Shown: in pieces, positions 51,133-59,977 of the stretch
Numbering within the stretch: the stretch's first letter is position 1
Layout: each line of letters opens with the position of its first letter
Source: JAQBVV01 sp965249205
GTDB taxonomy: Bacteria; Acidobacteriota; Vicinamibacteria; Vicinamibacterales; UBA2999
Reading direction: 5' to 3'
Length of the DNA stretch: 64,000 nucleotides
Assembly (NCBI GenBank): GCA_965249205.1
Contig: CBDFLL010000006.1
Coordinates: 992,001-1,056,000, forward strand
Notes under the pieces: model-generated
What the model was told of the DNA's origin: nothing
Databases searched by the model: none
Seen by the model: only the letters and a program-made list of their open reading frames with translations
Made by a program: the position numbers and the translations under genes

Positions 51133-51681
51133 ATGACTGATTACTCGCGCGCTCTGCGTCGTGTCGTCGCCGTGTCCCTTCTTCTGGTCGCGCCACCGTT
51201 CGCGGCGGCTCAGGAATCCAGATCATCACAACCCGCCGCCGACCTGGCCGCGCTGCTGGACGCCGCGCAGCTCGACAGCATCGCCGCGAAGGTCGAAGGC
51301 GATGAGTATGCGGCGGCGCTGTATTTTTCTGGCAGTCAGCTCCTCGTCGTCAAGGCCCGGTATGTGGCTCCCCAGAGCATGGATGCGCGAGTGGCCGAGC
51401 GCGACTATCGAAGCGTCTACATCGATCTGAACAGTGCCTCGATTCCGGATTCAATGACCCTGGTGTCCGATGGGGGCGCCGATGGACTCCAGGCCAGCCG
51501 TAGCGCTGACGGTCCTCTGGACACCGTAGACATCGGTAGCAGAAGCTATGTCTTCGATGGGGAGTGGGGTAACGCCGGCCTGTCGGAGCAGGAATACCTG
51601 GAAGCTTTCCGAGTGAGCGACACGGAATACACGAGCATGCTTGAGGCGCTCATCGCGCAGGCCAGGGCGGCGTCGCCGTAG
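51133..51681 (+). CDS. Secreted protein of unknown function
   Basis: I do not recognise this 182-residue protein. The N terminus (residues 1-27, ALRRVVAVSLLLVAPPFAAAQE) looks like a Sec signal peptide with cleavage after AAA or AAAQ. The rest is mostly beta-like and acidic (AALYFSGSQLLVVKARYVAP, then RSVYIDLNSASIPDSMTLVSD). A GGGAGA ribosome site precedes the ATG at 51133. It stands alone between a palindromic repeat and an insertion-sequence cluster. No function is proposed. Confidence 0.75.
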   Translation: MTDYSRALRRVVAVSLLLVAPPFAAAQESRSSQPAADLAALLDAAQLDSIAAKVEGDEYAAALYFSGSQLLVVKARYVAPQSMDARVAERDYRSVYIDLNSASIPDSMTLVSDGGADGLQASRSADGPLDTVDIGSRSYVFDGEWGNAGLSEQEYLEAFRVSDTEYTSMLEALIAQARAASP

Positions 51682-51875
51682 GCCAGCTCTCCCGGTCTGT
51701 CCACCGACTTGGGTACCGACGGGTCACGAGCGCACACGCTTCAAGAACGCTGCGTGCCGTAGCGACCGACATCGTCTCGCCGCCAACGCCTACGGTGCTG
51801 CGGTTGCCGTTGGCGGAACTGGATCCGGTACGTGATTCAGGACCGGCGGGATCGTGCCCAGATAGGCCCAGATGG

Positions 51876-53077
51876 TGTGCGTCTCGAATTCGTTGTCAGG
51901 CCGCCACCGGGAGCTGGACCAGGTCCCGGCAGTGGGAGATCCAACGCACATTATTGAGTTCGGCCCGGGCCATTGTGTGCCCGCTCGCGAAGGTCAACGG
52001 CGTGTGGCCCTCCAACGACGCGTGGCTGCGTGTCGCGTTGTAGTAGGCCTGGAAGTCGGCGAGCTTCCGTTCAAGATCACAGGCATTCCAGAACAGCACA
52101 TGGTCGAGAAATTCTCGCCGCGTCGTCCCGATCAGGCGCTCCACGAATGGGTGTGACCGGGGCACATGCGGCACGGTCTTGATTTCGTCGATCTCCAGAA
52201 TCCGAAGGGTCGCCGTCCACCGGTGCGCCTCGAATAGCGGATCATGATCGGTGCTGAGATGTCGCGGTGCGCCCTGACCATGAATAGCGGCGTTGAACAT
52301 GCGGCAGAGGTCGGCGCCATTGACCGGACCGCGGTGCACGCCGACTCCGACGAGGCGACGCGTGAATTGGTCCATGACCACAAGTACCCAGTAGCTCCGG
52401 AGCACGATGGACTCGCATCGAAAGAGGTCCACGCTCCACAGGCTGTCTGTCGTGTGTCCGAGAAACGACAACCACGAGGGCCCGGTTCCGCCCGGGCTGG
52501 GGCGATAGTGTGTCGACAGCACGCGGTACACGACGTTCTTGTCGATGTCGACCCCGAACGTTCGCGAGATGATGCGCGCAATCCGTGGACAGCCGAACCG
52601 AGGATTGCGGGACTTGAGCTCGACGATGGCTTGGATGAGTGCCTCGCTCGGCCCCTTCGGTCCAGGCTTCTTCGGGCACGGGCTCGACGAGAACAGTCGG
52701 CGGTACTTGCGACGCACCAATGCCTGATGAAACGCCAGGAGCGTCGAGGGGCGTACGCCGATGGCGACCTTTCGGATTCGTCCTGGACTGAGGAAGAGTG
52801 ACCCGAATCCGCACAGCAGCCGGTCATGCACTGTCAGGTTCGGCGCCCGCTGGCGAGCACGGCGCAGGACGATCAGTTGCTGCTTGAGCAGGAGATTCTC
52901 CGCGATCACCGCGCGCACGCCACCGGGGCCGCACAGCTTCGCGGTCATGACGGTCAGGTGAAGCAGGGTGAGCAGGGGGTCCTTCATGCGCGAGACAGCG
53001 TAGGTCAGAGATCAGGCGCCACGCAACGTTGCCTCAACCCTGGATTCAGCGAGAGAATGGGGAATTCGAGACGCACA
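51876..53077 (-). mobile_element. rve-type insertion sequence with 16-bp inverted repeats
   Basis: A 1202-bp element ends in perfect 16-bp inverted repeats TGTGCGTCTCGAATTC (51876-51891 and the complement at 53062-53077), with TG...CA termini. It contains one intact transposase gene. I cannot see a convincing target duplication in the flanks. The right end lies directly against a fragment of a different (IS481) transposase, so it inserted into or next to older insertion-sequence material. The IS family is not certain; IS481 or IS3 relatives with one ORF are the nearest. Confidence 0.85.
51896..52987 (-). CDS. Transposase with an rve (DDE) integrase core
   Basis: 363 residues. The integrase core has the DDE triad: Asp in SLWSVDLFRCES, Asp in HLSTDHDPLFEAH, and Glu in HPFVERLIGTTRREFLD. 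The N-terminal 120 residues include a helical segment with ENLLLKQQLIVLRRARQRAP and a homeo-like region PRFGCPRIARIISRTFGV that binds the ends. The frame appears intact, and it ends only a few bases from the left inverted repeat. No second overlapping reading frame is needed, unlike IS3. It is probably functional. Confidence 0.9.
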   Translation of the reverse strand: MKDPLLTLLHLTVMTAKLCGPGGVRAVIAENLLLKQQLIVLRRARQRAPNLTVHDRLLCGFGSLFLSPGRIRKVAIGVRPSTLLAFHQALVRRKYRRLFSSSPCPKKPGPKGPSEALIQAIVELKSRNPRFGCPRIARIISRTFGVDIDKNVVYRVLSTHYRPSPGGTGPSWLSFLGHTTDSLWSVDLFRCESIVLRSYWVLVVMDQFTRRLVGVGVHRGPVNGADLCRMFNAAIHGQGAPRHLSTDHDPLFEAHRWTATLRILEIDEIKTVPHVPRSHPFVERLIGTTRREFLDHVLFWNACDLERKLADFQAYYNATRSHASLEGHTPLTFASGHTMARAELNNVRWISHCRDLVQLPVAA

Positions 53078-53200
53078 AGTGTCATGTCGTGGACGAACGT
53101 CTCCGATTCATTGCCCGGCTGCTGGACGGCGAGAAGATGACGGCGTTGTGCGCCGAGTTCGGGATTTCTCGAAAGACCGGCTACAAGATCTATGAGCGGT
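53078..53200 (+). pseudogene. Remnant of an IS481-family transposase (N terminus)
   Basis: The reading frame here encodes CHVVDERLRFIARLLDGEK and then the helix-turn-helix LCAEFGISRKTGYKIYERY, which closely matches the start of IS481 transposases (the usual N terminus is MPWKECHVVDERLRF). The first few codons are missing next to the rve element end, and everything after residue 45 or so is missing at the permease junction near 53200. The open frame continues only by chance into antisense permease sequence. It is dead. Confidence 0.8.
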
Positions 53201-54026
53201 ACCCGCCGGGCCCCATGATCAACGTGTTGTTCTTGTGCCCGATGGGCGTCAGGAACGCGCAAGACGCCGCCACCGCGACGCACATCAGAAACGGATCGGC
53301 ATTCACGCCCAGGCTGCCGGCGATATCGATGGCGATCGGCGCCGCAATCACCGCCGTGGCGGTGTTGTTCATGACATCGGACAGTGTCATGGTCACGATC
53401 ATCAGGATTGTGAGCACAACCGCTGGCGATGACCCCGCAGTCAACCCGATGATGGATTCCGCAATTAGTTGCGTGCCTCCACTGGTTTCCAGCGCGGCGC
53501 CAATCGGGATCATCGAGCCGAGCAGGACGATGACCGGCCACTCGACGGACTCATAGAGCTGGCGCACTGGGACGATCTTCGTCGCCACGAGGAGCACAAC
53601 CGCCCCAGCCAGTGCCGCGGGGAGATAGACCAGACCGAGGCTTGCCAACAGCACAGCGCTGGCAAAGATGCCCACCGCCAACGGCGCCTTGCTTCTCTGT
53701 ACGATGTGCAGTCCGCGCTCGGCAAGCGGCAGACAATCGAGCCAACTCGCAATATCGGCCAGCTGCTCGTTTGGACCCAGCAGTAGCAATACATCCCCGG
53801 CCTCTATCTCGACGTCGCGAATCTGCTCCCGGAACGGCCGTCCCTGTCTGGACACTCCCAAGAGCGTCACGTCATGACGATTCAGCAGTCGCAACGATCG
53901 CGCCGAGCGCCCTTCGATACGCGCCCCCTGGGGCACGACGACCTCCATTAGACCGAGATCCTCATCCTGAGGCGCATCGGTCCCCGCCAAACGCCGGACG
54001 TACTCGAGCCCGAGCTCGCCGACTAG
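53200..54026 (-). pseudogene. SLC13/DASS-type permease fragment, both ends lost
   Basis: About 270 residues of an ion transporter of the SLC13 family with TrkA-C domains. The readable part goes from LVGELGLEYVRRLAGTD through a TrkA-C domain (VVVPQGARIEGRSARSLRLL and DVEIEAGDVLLLLGPNEQL) into four or five membrane segments, including LVATKIVPVRQLYESVEWPVIVLLGSMIPIG across a loop and VMNNTATAVIAAPIAI, then FLTPIGHKNNTLIMGPGGY. It stops near 53200, about 30 residues before the usual end. The N-terminal half is absent: the IS5 element begins at 54027, and beyond it I find no matching sequence. Not functional. Confidence 0.82.
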
Positions 54027-55321
54027 CAGGCTGCTGAAGAACCCGGGTGATCGGGCCGTTTTCTAAGGATCATGCGAGTCACCACCGACCGACAACGGTG
54101 CGCACGGCTGTGCGCTGGCCCCGATCAAGGGGCCGGCGACACGCGCGGCCGGTGATCAGGGACACCTCGCCTCCAGATTCCGCAGCCGGACCAAGTTATA
54201 GACCGTGGCGGCGAAGGTAAGCTGCCAATCCACGAGGGCGACACCGCGATGCCGGAGTTTGCGCAAGCCGCCGACGGTCTTCATCCAGCCAAAGACCTGT
54301 TCTACGAGTTTCCGTTTCCGCTGACTGACGTGATAGCCCGCATGCCGCGTGGTCCGGCCATCGATCGCACTCCAGCGGACCTTCTGAGCAACGTGGGGCG
54401 TGACGGCCCGGATACGGACAGCGGCCACAAAGCTTGCCACATCGTAGCCCTTGTCCGCCCCGACCGTGCTGCCCGGCGGCGCGCTGGCCTCCAGCAACAG
54501 CGCCGCTGCCTCGCGTTCGGCGGTCCCCGTCGCGTGAGTCGCGCAGACGTTGGCGACAAGTCCCTGTCGATTGTCCAGCAGCACGTGGCCCAGATACGCC
54601 AGCTTGGCTTCCTTCCCCTGGCCCTTCCGAGGCAGCATCGCCTCCGGATCGGTCGTCGACTGGTGCGTGTCGTTGCGCCGCCGCTCCCCGTGGAAGTTGA
54701 CCGTGGGATTCCCGGGGTCATCGGGCGGGTCGCTCTCCGCCGCGTCCCGGCACCGAAAGCTCTTCAGGCTGGCCCACGCTTCCAATTGGGTCCCATCCAC
54801 AGTGAAGTGTTCGTCCGAGAGCAGCCCGGCCGCCCGCGCGTGGGCCTGCACCGCATCAAAGAAGGCGGCCGCGAGATCGCCCGCCAGCAGCCGGTCGCGA
54901 TTCTTGGTAAACGTGGTGGGATGCCAAACCGGGTCGTCCAAATTCAAGCCCACGAACCAGCGGAACAGCAGGTTGTAATTGAGCTCTTCCATCAGCAGCC
55001 GCTCGCTCCGCACCGTGTAGAGCACCTGCAGCAACAACGCGCGCAGCAGCTGTTCCGGCGGGATCGACGGACGCCCTGTGTTGGCGTACAGGCCGGCGAA
55101 CCTGCGCGACATCGTTCTCAGCGCTTCGTCCGTCAGCGCGCGAACCGCGCGGAGCGGATGGTCGGCTGGCACGCGCTGTTCCGGCGACAGGTAGCTGAAC
55201 ATGTGAGTGCTTTGCTCATCGTGTCCGCGCATGATGGGGCTCCCTTCAGCGGTGTTGGGAGCATGGTAGTACGCCGGGATCGATCTGTCGATCCCATTTC
55301 ACGGAGTTTTTCAGCAGCCTG
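54027..55321 (-). mobile_element. IS5-family insertion sequence
   Basis: A 1295-bp element. Its ends are inverted repeats beginning CAGGCTGCTGAA (54027-54038 and the complement at 55310-55321), flanked on both sides by CTAG (54023-54026 and 55322-55325), consistent with the CTAG/YTAR target duplication of the IS5 group. One transposase gene is inside. It is joined on the left to the permease fragment. If the CTAG copies are a true duplication, the missing N-terminal half of the permease was lost by another event. Confidence 0.88.
54156..55232 (-). CDS. IS5-family transposase
   Basis: 358 residues with an N-terminal DUF772-type domain (YLSPEQRVPADHPLRAVRAL, then RPSIPPEQLLRALLLQVLYTVRSERLLMEELNYN across the segment) and a DDE_Tnp_1 core. 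The acidic triad can be placed in FTVDGTQLEAW, VGADKGYDVASF and the C-terminal KLVEQVFGWMKTVGGLRKL. The gene is intact, so the element may be active. It reads towards the permease fragment. Confidence 0.92.
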   Translation of the reverse strand: MRGHDEQSTHMFSYLSPEQRVPADHPLRAVRALTDEALRTMSRRFAGLYANTGRPSIPPEQLLRALLLQVLYTVRSERLLMEELNYNLLFRWFVGLNLDDPVWHPTTFTKNRDRLLAGDLAAAFFDAVQAHARAAGLLSDEHFTVDGTQLEAWASLKSFRCRDAAESDPPDDPGNPTVNFHGERRRNDTHQSTTDPEAMLPRKGQGKEAKLAYLGHVLLDNRQGLVANVCATHATGTAEREAAALLLEASAPPGSTVGADKGYDVASFVAAVRIRAVTPHVAQKVRWSAIDGRTTRHAGYHVSQRKRKLVEQVFGWMKTVGGLRKLRHRGVALVDWQLTFAATVYNLVRLRNLEARCP

Positions 55322-55469
55322 CTAGCGCGGAACGCCAGGGCTCTCGAGTGGTCTGTGGTACTGGGGCACGGTGTATCACGTGCCGGCGTTGGGCGCGGAC
55401 AGCTTCCCGCCACCGATCGTGCGCTGACGACATCCGGTGTCTGTGGAGCGACCGGCTATTGCCCGCTGC

Positions 55470-57299
55470 CTATTGGCGACTGAAGTAGTCAAGCACCGCG
55501 GACGCGGTCTTCGCGCCAACGACGGCGCTGAGTTCTTCGCGTGTGGCTCGTCGAACCTCCGCAAGACTCCCGAAGGCCGTCAGCAGAGCGCGGCGCCGTC
55601 GCGGCCCGACCCCGGACACCCCGTCGAGCGCTGATTCAAAGTCGCGCATCGTCCTCGCCTTCCGGTGAAACGTCACGGCGAACCGGTGCGCTTCGTCACG
55701 GATGCGCTGCAGCAGCAGCAGCCCCGGATCGTGTGTTGGCAACACAATCGGCTCCGGTCGGTCGCGTGTGTACAGCAGTTCCTCGCGCTTGGCGATGCCG
55801 ACCACGACGAGATGGCTCAAGCCGATCAACTCCAGAGCGTCGTAGGCCGCAGAGAGCTGTCCGCGGCCACCGTCAACCAGGACCAGATCCGGAAACGGCC
55901 CGCCATCGCTCATCGCTTTCTGGTACCGGCGCTGCACAACTTCCCGCATCGCCGCGAAATCGTCCGGCTTGGACCGTGACTCTTGGCTCGGCGCCACGGA
56001 TCCCTCGACCCGGTACTTCCGATACTCACGTTTTTTCATCCGGCCGTCTTCGCAGACCACCATCGAGGCGACGGTATCGCTTCCCTGCAGCGTGGAAATG
56101 TCGATGCACTCGATGCGGCGCGGAACAACCGGTAGCGCGATCGACGAGCGCAGGTTCTCGAGCGCGTCAAAGTGCGCGGCCGTGATCTCGTTGAACCGCG
56201 TGCGATACGCCAGCTCCGCATTGCGCGTGGCCAGATCCACGAGAGCCCGCTTGTCGCCGCGACGCGGGACACCAATCCGGACTCGACGCTCAGCACGTGC
56301 TGACAACCACGCTTCGGTCTCCGCCGGGTCCTCGATCTCGATCGGCAGGTTGATCTCCGACGGCGGCACCCGATCTTCGTAGAACTGCTGGAGCGCTGCC
56401 TGCAACACATCGGCGTCCGAGCCCGCCAGTCCACCTGGATCCGCTGCCAATTCGACGCGTTCGACGACGCGCCCACCGCGCATCGCGAACACCTGGATGG
56501 CACTACCACTCGGCCCGACCTTCAAACCAAACACGTCGCGATTCCCGAGCCCAGGCGTCGCCACTTTCTGATGCCGGTCGCGCAACACCTGTACGGTGCG
56601 CAGTGCGTCGCGCATCTGCGCCGCCTCCTCGTACCGCTCCGACGCCGCGGCGTCAGTCATGCGGTCGCGCAGCGTCAGCAGCAGCTCGTCGTTACGACCT
56701 TCCAACAGCAGTCTGGTACTGGCAACGGCCTCGCCGTAGCGCTCCTCGCTGCAAATCTCCGAGACACACGGCGCGATGCAACGCTTGATGTCGTACTCGA
56801 GGCACGGGCGTCCCCGGTTGCCGGTGATCACCTCGTTGCACGATCGAATCCCGAACAATCGGTGCGCCACGCCCATCGTCCGACGGGCCAGCTTGGCCGG
56901 CAGGAAGGGCCCTGCGTAGACGTCTCCTCCGCGCTCGACGCGGCGCGCCACGAGCACTCGGGGAAACGTCTCTGTCGTGGTGAGCTGGAGATACGGATAG
57001 TTCTTGTCGTCGCGAAGCAGGATGTTGTACTTGGGCGTACGTTGTTTGATCAGATTGTTTTCAAGTGCGAGCGCCTCCATCACCGAATCGGTGACGATCA
57101 CCTCCACTGACGCGATCTCCTCAAGGAGCGCGGCGTGGCGAGGGCTGAGACCGGCGGCGCTCAGATAGCTGCGCACCCGATCCCGCAGCACGCGGGCTTT
57201 GCCGACGTAGATCGTGTCGCCAGCCTGGTTACACCAGAGATAGACGCCGGGCTGCTCCGGCAGGCGAACGATCTGTGCCTTGAGGTCCTGAATGGCCAT
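55470..57299 (-). CDS. uvrC: Excinuclease ABC subunit C
   Basis: UvrC makes both incisions in nucleotide excision repair. The 609-residue protein has the N-terminal GIY-YIG nuclease (GVYLWCNQAGDTIYVGKAR), a UVR domain for UvrB (ERYEEAAQMRDALRTV), the C-terminal RNase H-like nuclease with SASMVVCEDG-type and LVLVDGGRGQLSAA elements, and helix-hairpin-helix motifs at the end (GVSGVGPRRRRALLTAFG). The Cys set CLEYDIKRCIAPC, a possible Fe-S site, is present. The gene ends about 150 bp after the IS5 element and appears undamaged. Confidence 0.96.
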   Translation of the reverse strand: MAIQDLKAQIVRLPEQPGVYLWCNQAGDTIYVGKARVLRDRVRSYLSAAGLSPRHAALLEEIASVEVIVTDSVMEALALENNLIKQRTPKYNILLRDDKNYPYLQLTTTETFPRVLVARRVERGGDVYAGPFLPAKLARRTMGVAHRLFGIRSCNEVITGNRGRPCLEYDIKRCIAPCVSEICSEERYGEAVASTRLLLEGRNDELLLTLRDRMTDAAASERYEEAAQMRDALRTVQVLRDRHQKVATPGLGNRDVFGLKVGPSGSAIQVFAMRGGRVVERVELAADPGGLAGSDADVLQAALQQFYEDRVPPSEINLPIEIEDPAETEAWLSARAERRVRIGVPRRGDKRALVDLATRNAELAYRTRFNEITAAHFDALENLRSSIALPVVPRRIECIDISTLQGSDTVASMVVCEDGRMKKREYRKYRVEGSVAPSQESRSKPDDFAAMREVVQRRYQKAMSDGGPFPDLVLVDGGRGQLSAAYDALELIGLSHLVVVGIAKREELLYTRDRPEPIVLPTHDPGLLLLQRIRDEAHRFAVTFHRKARTMRDFESALDGVSGVGPRRRRALLTAFGSLAEVRRATREELSAVVGAKTASAVLDYFSRQ

Positions 57300-57354
57300 G
57301 CAGTACTATGTCGAGTCTAGTTCGAGCGAGGCGTACCCCTAATTATATGAAGAG

Positions 57355-58125
57355 ATGACGTTTACCGGGTTCGTGGGAACCGTGTGCATGTTCCCGATGC
57401 GCGCCATCATCGCTGCCAGCGTGGCGCTCCGCATCCATCCCAACACGTTGACGCTCATCGGGCTGCTGATCAATATCGCCGCGGCGTGGGCCCTCGCGCT
57501 CGACCGCTTTCTGCTCGGCGGTCTCATCATGGTCGTCGCCAACATTTTCGACTTCATCGACGGGAAGGTGGCGGCCCTCACGAACACCGGGTCTCGATTC
57601 GGCGCGTTCTGGGACTCAACGCTTGACCGGTTGTCAGATATCGCGCTGTTCCTTGGCCTGATATACCTCTACTCAAGTCTGCACCGGACCGACTACGTCA
57701 TGGTGGCGGCACTGGCGATGATGTTTTCAATCATGACGAGCTACGCGCGCGCCAGGGCCGAGTCGCTGATTGAGAAGTGTAAAGTCGGCTTCATGGAGCG
57801 CCCCGAACGTATCGTGTTGTTCATGATCGGCGCCTTCACCGACCGGATGGCCGGGGTCCTGTGGGTCATCCTGATCCTGTCGATTCTGGCAGTGGCCAAC
57901 CGCATCCACTTCACCTACCTGGCACTCAATGACCGGCCGCTGCCAACCGGGTCGAATGTCGTCACCCGCGCGTTCTGGCGGGCGTTTTTCTGGCGAGACG
58001 CACGCATGACGCTCCCCTACGACGGGTGGGTCGTCGCGATTCTGGCGTTCGTCTGGCTCGTCCCACCGGACTGGCTGCGTGATCCAACGGCGTTCGGCGT
58101 CGGGCTCTGGGAGTTTCTCCGATAG
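57355..58125 (+). CDS. CDP-alcohol phosphatidyltransferase family protein
   Basis: A membrane protein of 256 residues with about six hydrophobic segments. The family motif is visible as FDFIDGKVAALTNTGSRFG followed by AFWDSTLDR, that is D-x2-D-G-x2-A-x9-G-x3-D-x3-D. The Arg usually after the Ala is Ala here; the catalytic aspartates are all kept. These enzymes move a phosphatidyl group from CDP-diacylglycerol to an alcohol such as glycerol phosphate, serine or inositol phosphate. The particular alcohol is not clear. It is followed after 26 bp by an unknown membrane protein. Confidence 0.88.
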   Translation: MTFTGFVGTVCMFPMRAIIAASVALRIHPNTLTLIGLLINIAAAWALALDRFLLGGLIMVVANIFDFIDGKVAALTNTGSRFGAFWDSTLDRLSDIALFLGLIYLYSSLHRTDYVMVAALAMMFSIMTSYARARAESLIEKCKVGFMERPERIVLFMIGAFTDRMAGVLWVILILSILAVANRIHFTYLALNDRPLPTGSNVVTRAFWRAFFWRDARMTLPYDGWVVAILAFVWLVPPDWLRDPTAFGVGLWEFLR

Positions 58126-58151
58126 CGTGGACCACTACTCAAACAGCCACT

Positions 58152-58943
58152 ATGGCCACTAGCGACCAGGCAGCCGTTCAGACCGCACTCGACGCGCTGG
58201 CTGCGTTCGGCCCGGTGCTCTCGATGAAAGTGTACCGCCTCAAGCTCGATCCAACCCCTGCCCTGCCGATTATTCCCTGCCTCGACCACGAGGCGATGCT
58301 GCACCAGACCGTCGCGCCACATGCGGCCGCCTACGTGCAGGAGTCGGCGTCTGGCGATCTTCACGAGGTCGTGTTCGTTCCCGCCGAACGACGCATCGAG
58401 ATCGATACCGTGTCGACGTTCAAAGAGACCTCTGGGGAATCGCGAAAACGACTCATCGCGTTTCTGGCTGAGCGGATGCCCGACGATCACGTGAGGGTCC
58501 AGCGCGCATCGCGCTGGCGGGGCGATCGGCGGGTGGCGGAGGCGTGCCGCGCGCACGTGTCTCTGCGGGACGTGCTGCTCGGCACAGATATGGATGCCGT
58601 CGCGCGGGATATCGAACGATTGCGGACGATCAGCTCGCTGATGGAGAAGCAGTCACGCGTCGCCTCGTGGGCCGTGCGCACCGTGACGACGCCCATATTG
58701 GCTGCCGCCGGCGTGATCAGCTTTCAGGTATTGGAATTGTTTACAACGCGCCTGGGCGAAGGCGGCGTGAACGCCCTCCGGTACGCCGTACTGAGCGTGC
58801 TGGGCGCGGTCTTTCTCTACTATGGTCTCAAGGCGGTCCAACTCACCGGGATGTCCACGCGTGTCTGGAAACGAGCAACGGAATTCAGCTTGATTCTTGC
58901 GGAGCGCCGAAGGCTCTTGAGCGCTGCGCCTCGTGCGTCGTGA
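58152..58943 (+). CDS. Unknown protein with two C-terminal membrane helices
   Basis: I do not recognise this 263-residue protein. A soluble N-terminal part of about 180 residues is followed by two hydrophobic helices (TPILAAAGVISFQVLELF and ALRYAVLSVLGAVFLYYGLKAV), then a short basic tail. The soluble part contains a segment AERRIEIDTVSTFKETSGESRKRLIAFLAERMP with no known motif. It lies 26 bp after a CDP-alcohol phosphatidyltransferase, so a lipid-related role is possible, but there is no direct support. Confidence 0.7.
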   Translation: MATSDQAAVQTALDALAAFGPVLSMKVYRLKLDPTPALPIIPCLDHEAMLHQTVAPHAAAYVQESASGDLHEVVFVPAERRIEIDTVSTFKETSGESRKRLIAFLAERMPDDHVRVQRASRWRGDRRVAEACRAHVSLRDVLLGTDMDAVARDIERLRTISSLMEKQSRVASWAVRTVTTPILAAAGVISFQVLELFTTRLGEGGVNALRYAVLSVLGAVFLYYGLKAVQLTGMSTRVWKRATEFSLILAERRRLLSAAPRAS

Positions 58944-58972
58944 GCGGCTCGCTCCGATCCCGTCGTGCGCGA

Positions 58973-59845
58973 TCAGCCCGCAGCAGCCTTTCTGGCGGAC
59001 GACGATTTCTGACCTTTGGCCTTTGATCGACGCGCTGTCGCCAGTGTCACCTTCGCTGGCTTCTTTTTGGTCTTACTCACTGAATCAAGGCTGCGGCGCA
59101 GCGCCTCCATCAGGTCCACCACCTTCGGCGGGTCCTGGATTTCCGGCGCCACGATTTCCTCGCCGGCGATCTTGGCGTCGATGATCCGCCGCAATCCGTC
59201 CCGATACTCGTCTTTGTAGTCCTTCAGATTCAGATCGGCGTCGAAGGTGGCGACCACCTGCTTGGCAAGCTTCATTTCATCGGGGCGGATCTTCGAGGGC
59301 AACGACGACAGTTCATCGATCTGGTCGATGCTTCGGATCTCGGCGTCGTGGTGCATCGTGTACATCACGAGCCCCTTCTTCTGCGGACGCACTGCCACGA
59401 GGTACTCGCGGCCGTAGAGCGCGACCTTGCCGATGCCGGCCTTGCCCGCCATGCCTTCGCGCATCACGGCAAACGCGTCGGCGGCCATCGGACCGTCCGG
59501 GGCCAGGTAGTATGCGCGGTCCACGTAAATCGGGTCGATCTCGCTCGCGTTGGCGAACTGTACGAGGTTGATCACTCGGGTCGACTCCACACGGACCTTC
59601 TTGATGTCTTCCTCGCTCACGATCACGTAGCGGCCCTTCTCGAACTCGTAGCCCTTGGCCAGTTCCGCGCTTGTGACGTCCCGCTCGCAGTGCGGGCACC
59701 AGCGCTTCTGCTGGATACGCGTCTGGCACTCGGCGTGCAGCTGATTGAAAGAGAGCGTGGCGGCCGACTCGGTAGCCGGAAACACCTTGACCGGGATGTT
59801 GACGAGGCTGACCTTGAGAAACCCTCTCCAAGTTGGACGTGGCAT
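58973..59845 (-). CDS. ku: Ku protein, prokaryotic non-homologous end joining
   Basis: Ku binds DNA ends as a dimeric ring and recruits ligase D. The 290-residue protein starts PRPTWRGFLKVSLVNIPVKVF and contains HAECQTRIQQKRWCPHCERDV and KGYEFEKGRYVIVSEEDI, the standard Ku core. The C-terminal 40 residues are Lys/Ala-rich (KTKKKPAKVTLATARRSKAK), like the basic tails of mycobacterial and Bacillus Ku. LigD is not within the window, so the partner must be elsewhere. Confidence 0.95.
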   Translation of the reverse strand: MPRPTWRGFLKVSLVNIPVKVFPATESAATLSFNQLHAECQTRIQQKRWCPHCERDVTSAELAKGYEFEKGRYVIVSEEDIKKVRVESTRVINLVQFANASEIDPIYVDRAYYLAPDGPMAADAFAVMREGMAGKAGIGKVALYGREYLVAVRPQKKGLVMYTMHHDAEIRSIDQIDELSSLPSKIRPDEMKLAKQVVATFDADLNLKDYKDEYRDGLRRIIDAKIAGEEIVAPEIQDPPKVVDLMEALRRSLDSVSKTKKKPAKVTLATARRSKAKGQKSSSARKAAAG

Positions 59846-59977
59846 GCATCCCTTATCGGCGCCGCACGACTATTCAGGAGTTCGTGGGCGTAAACCGTGT
59901 CATCTAAGTTACTTACATCGCATCGACCGGGGCGCCCGTCCCTCGTCGCGTCCGGCGGCCAGGCGGCGCCCAGCCAG

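Noticed and set aside
55326..55469. The N-terminal half of the SLC13 permease on the far side of the IS5 element
   Set aside because: The frame that would continue the permease through the CTAG reads through about 45 codons with no membrane segments or TrkA-C pattern, and uvrC ends just after. The half gene is not there.
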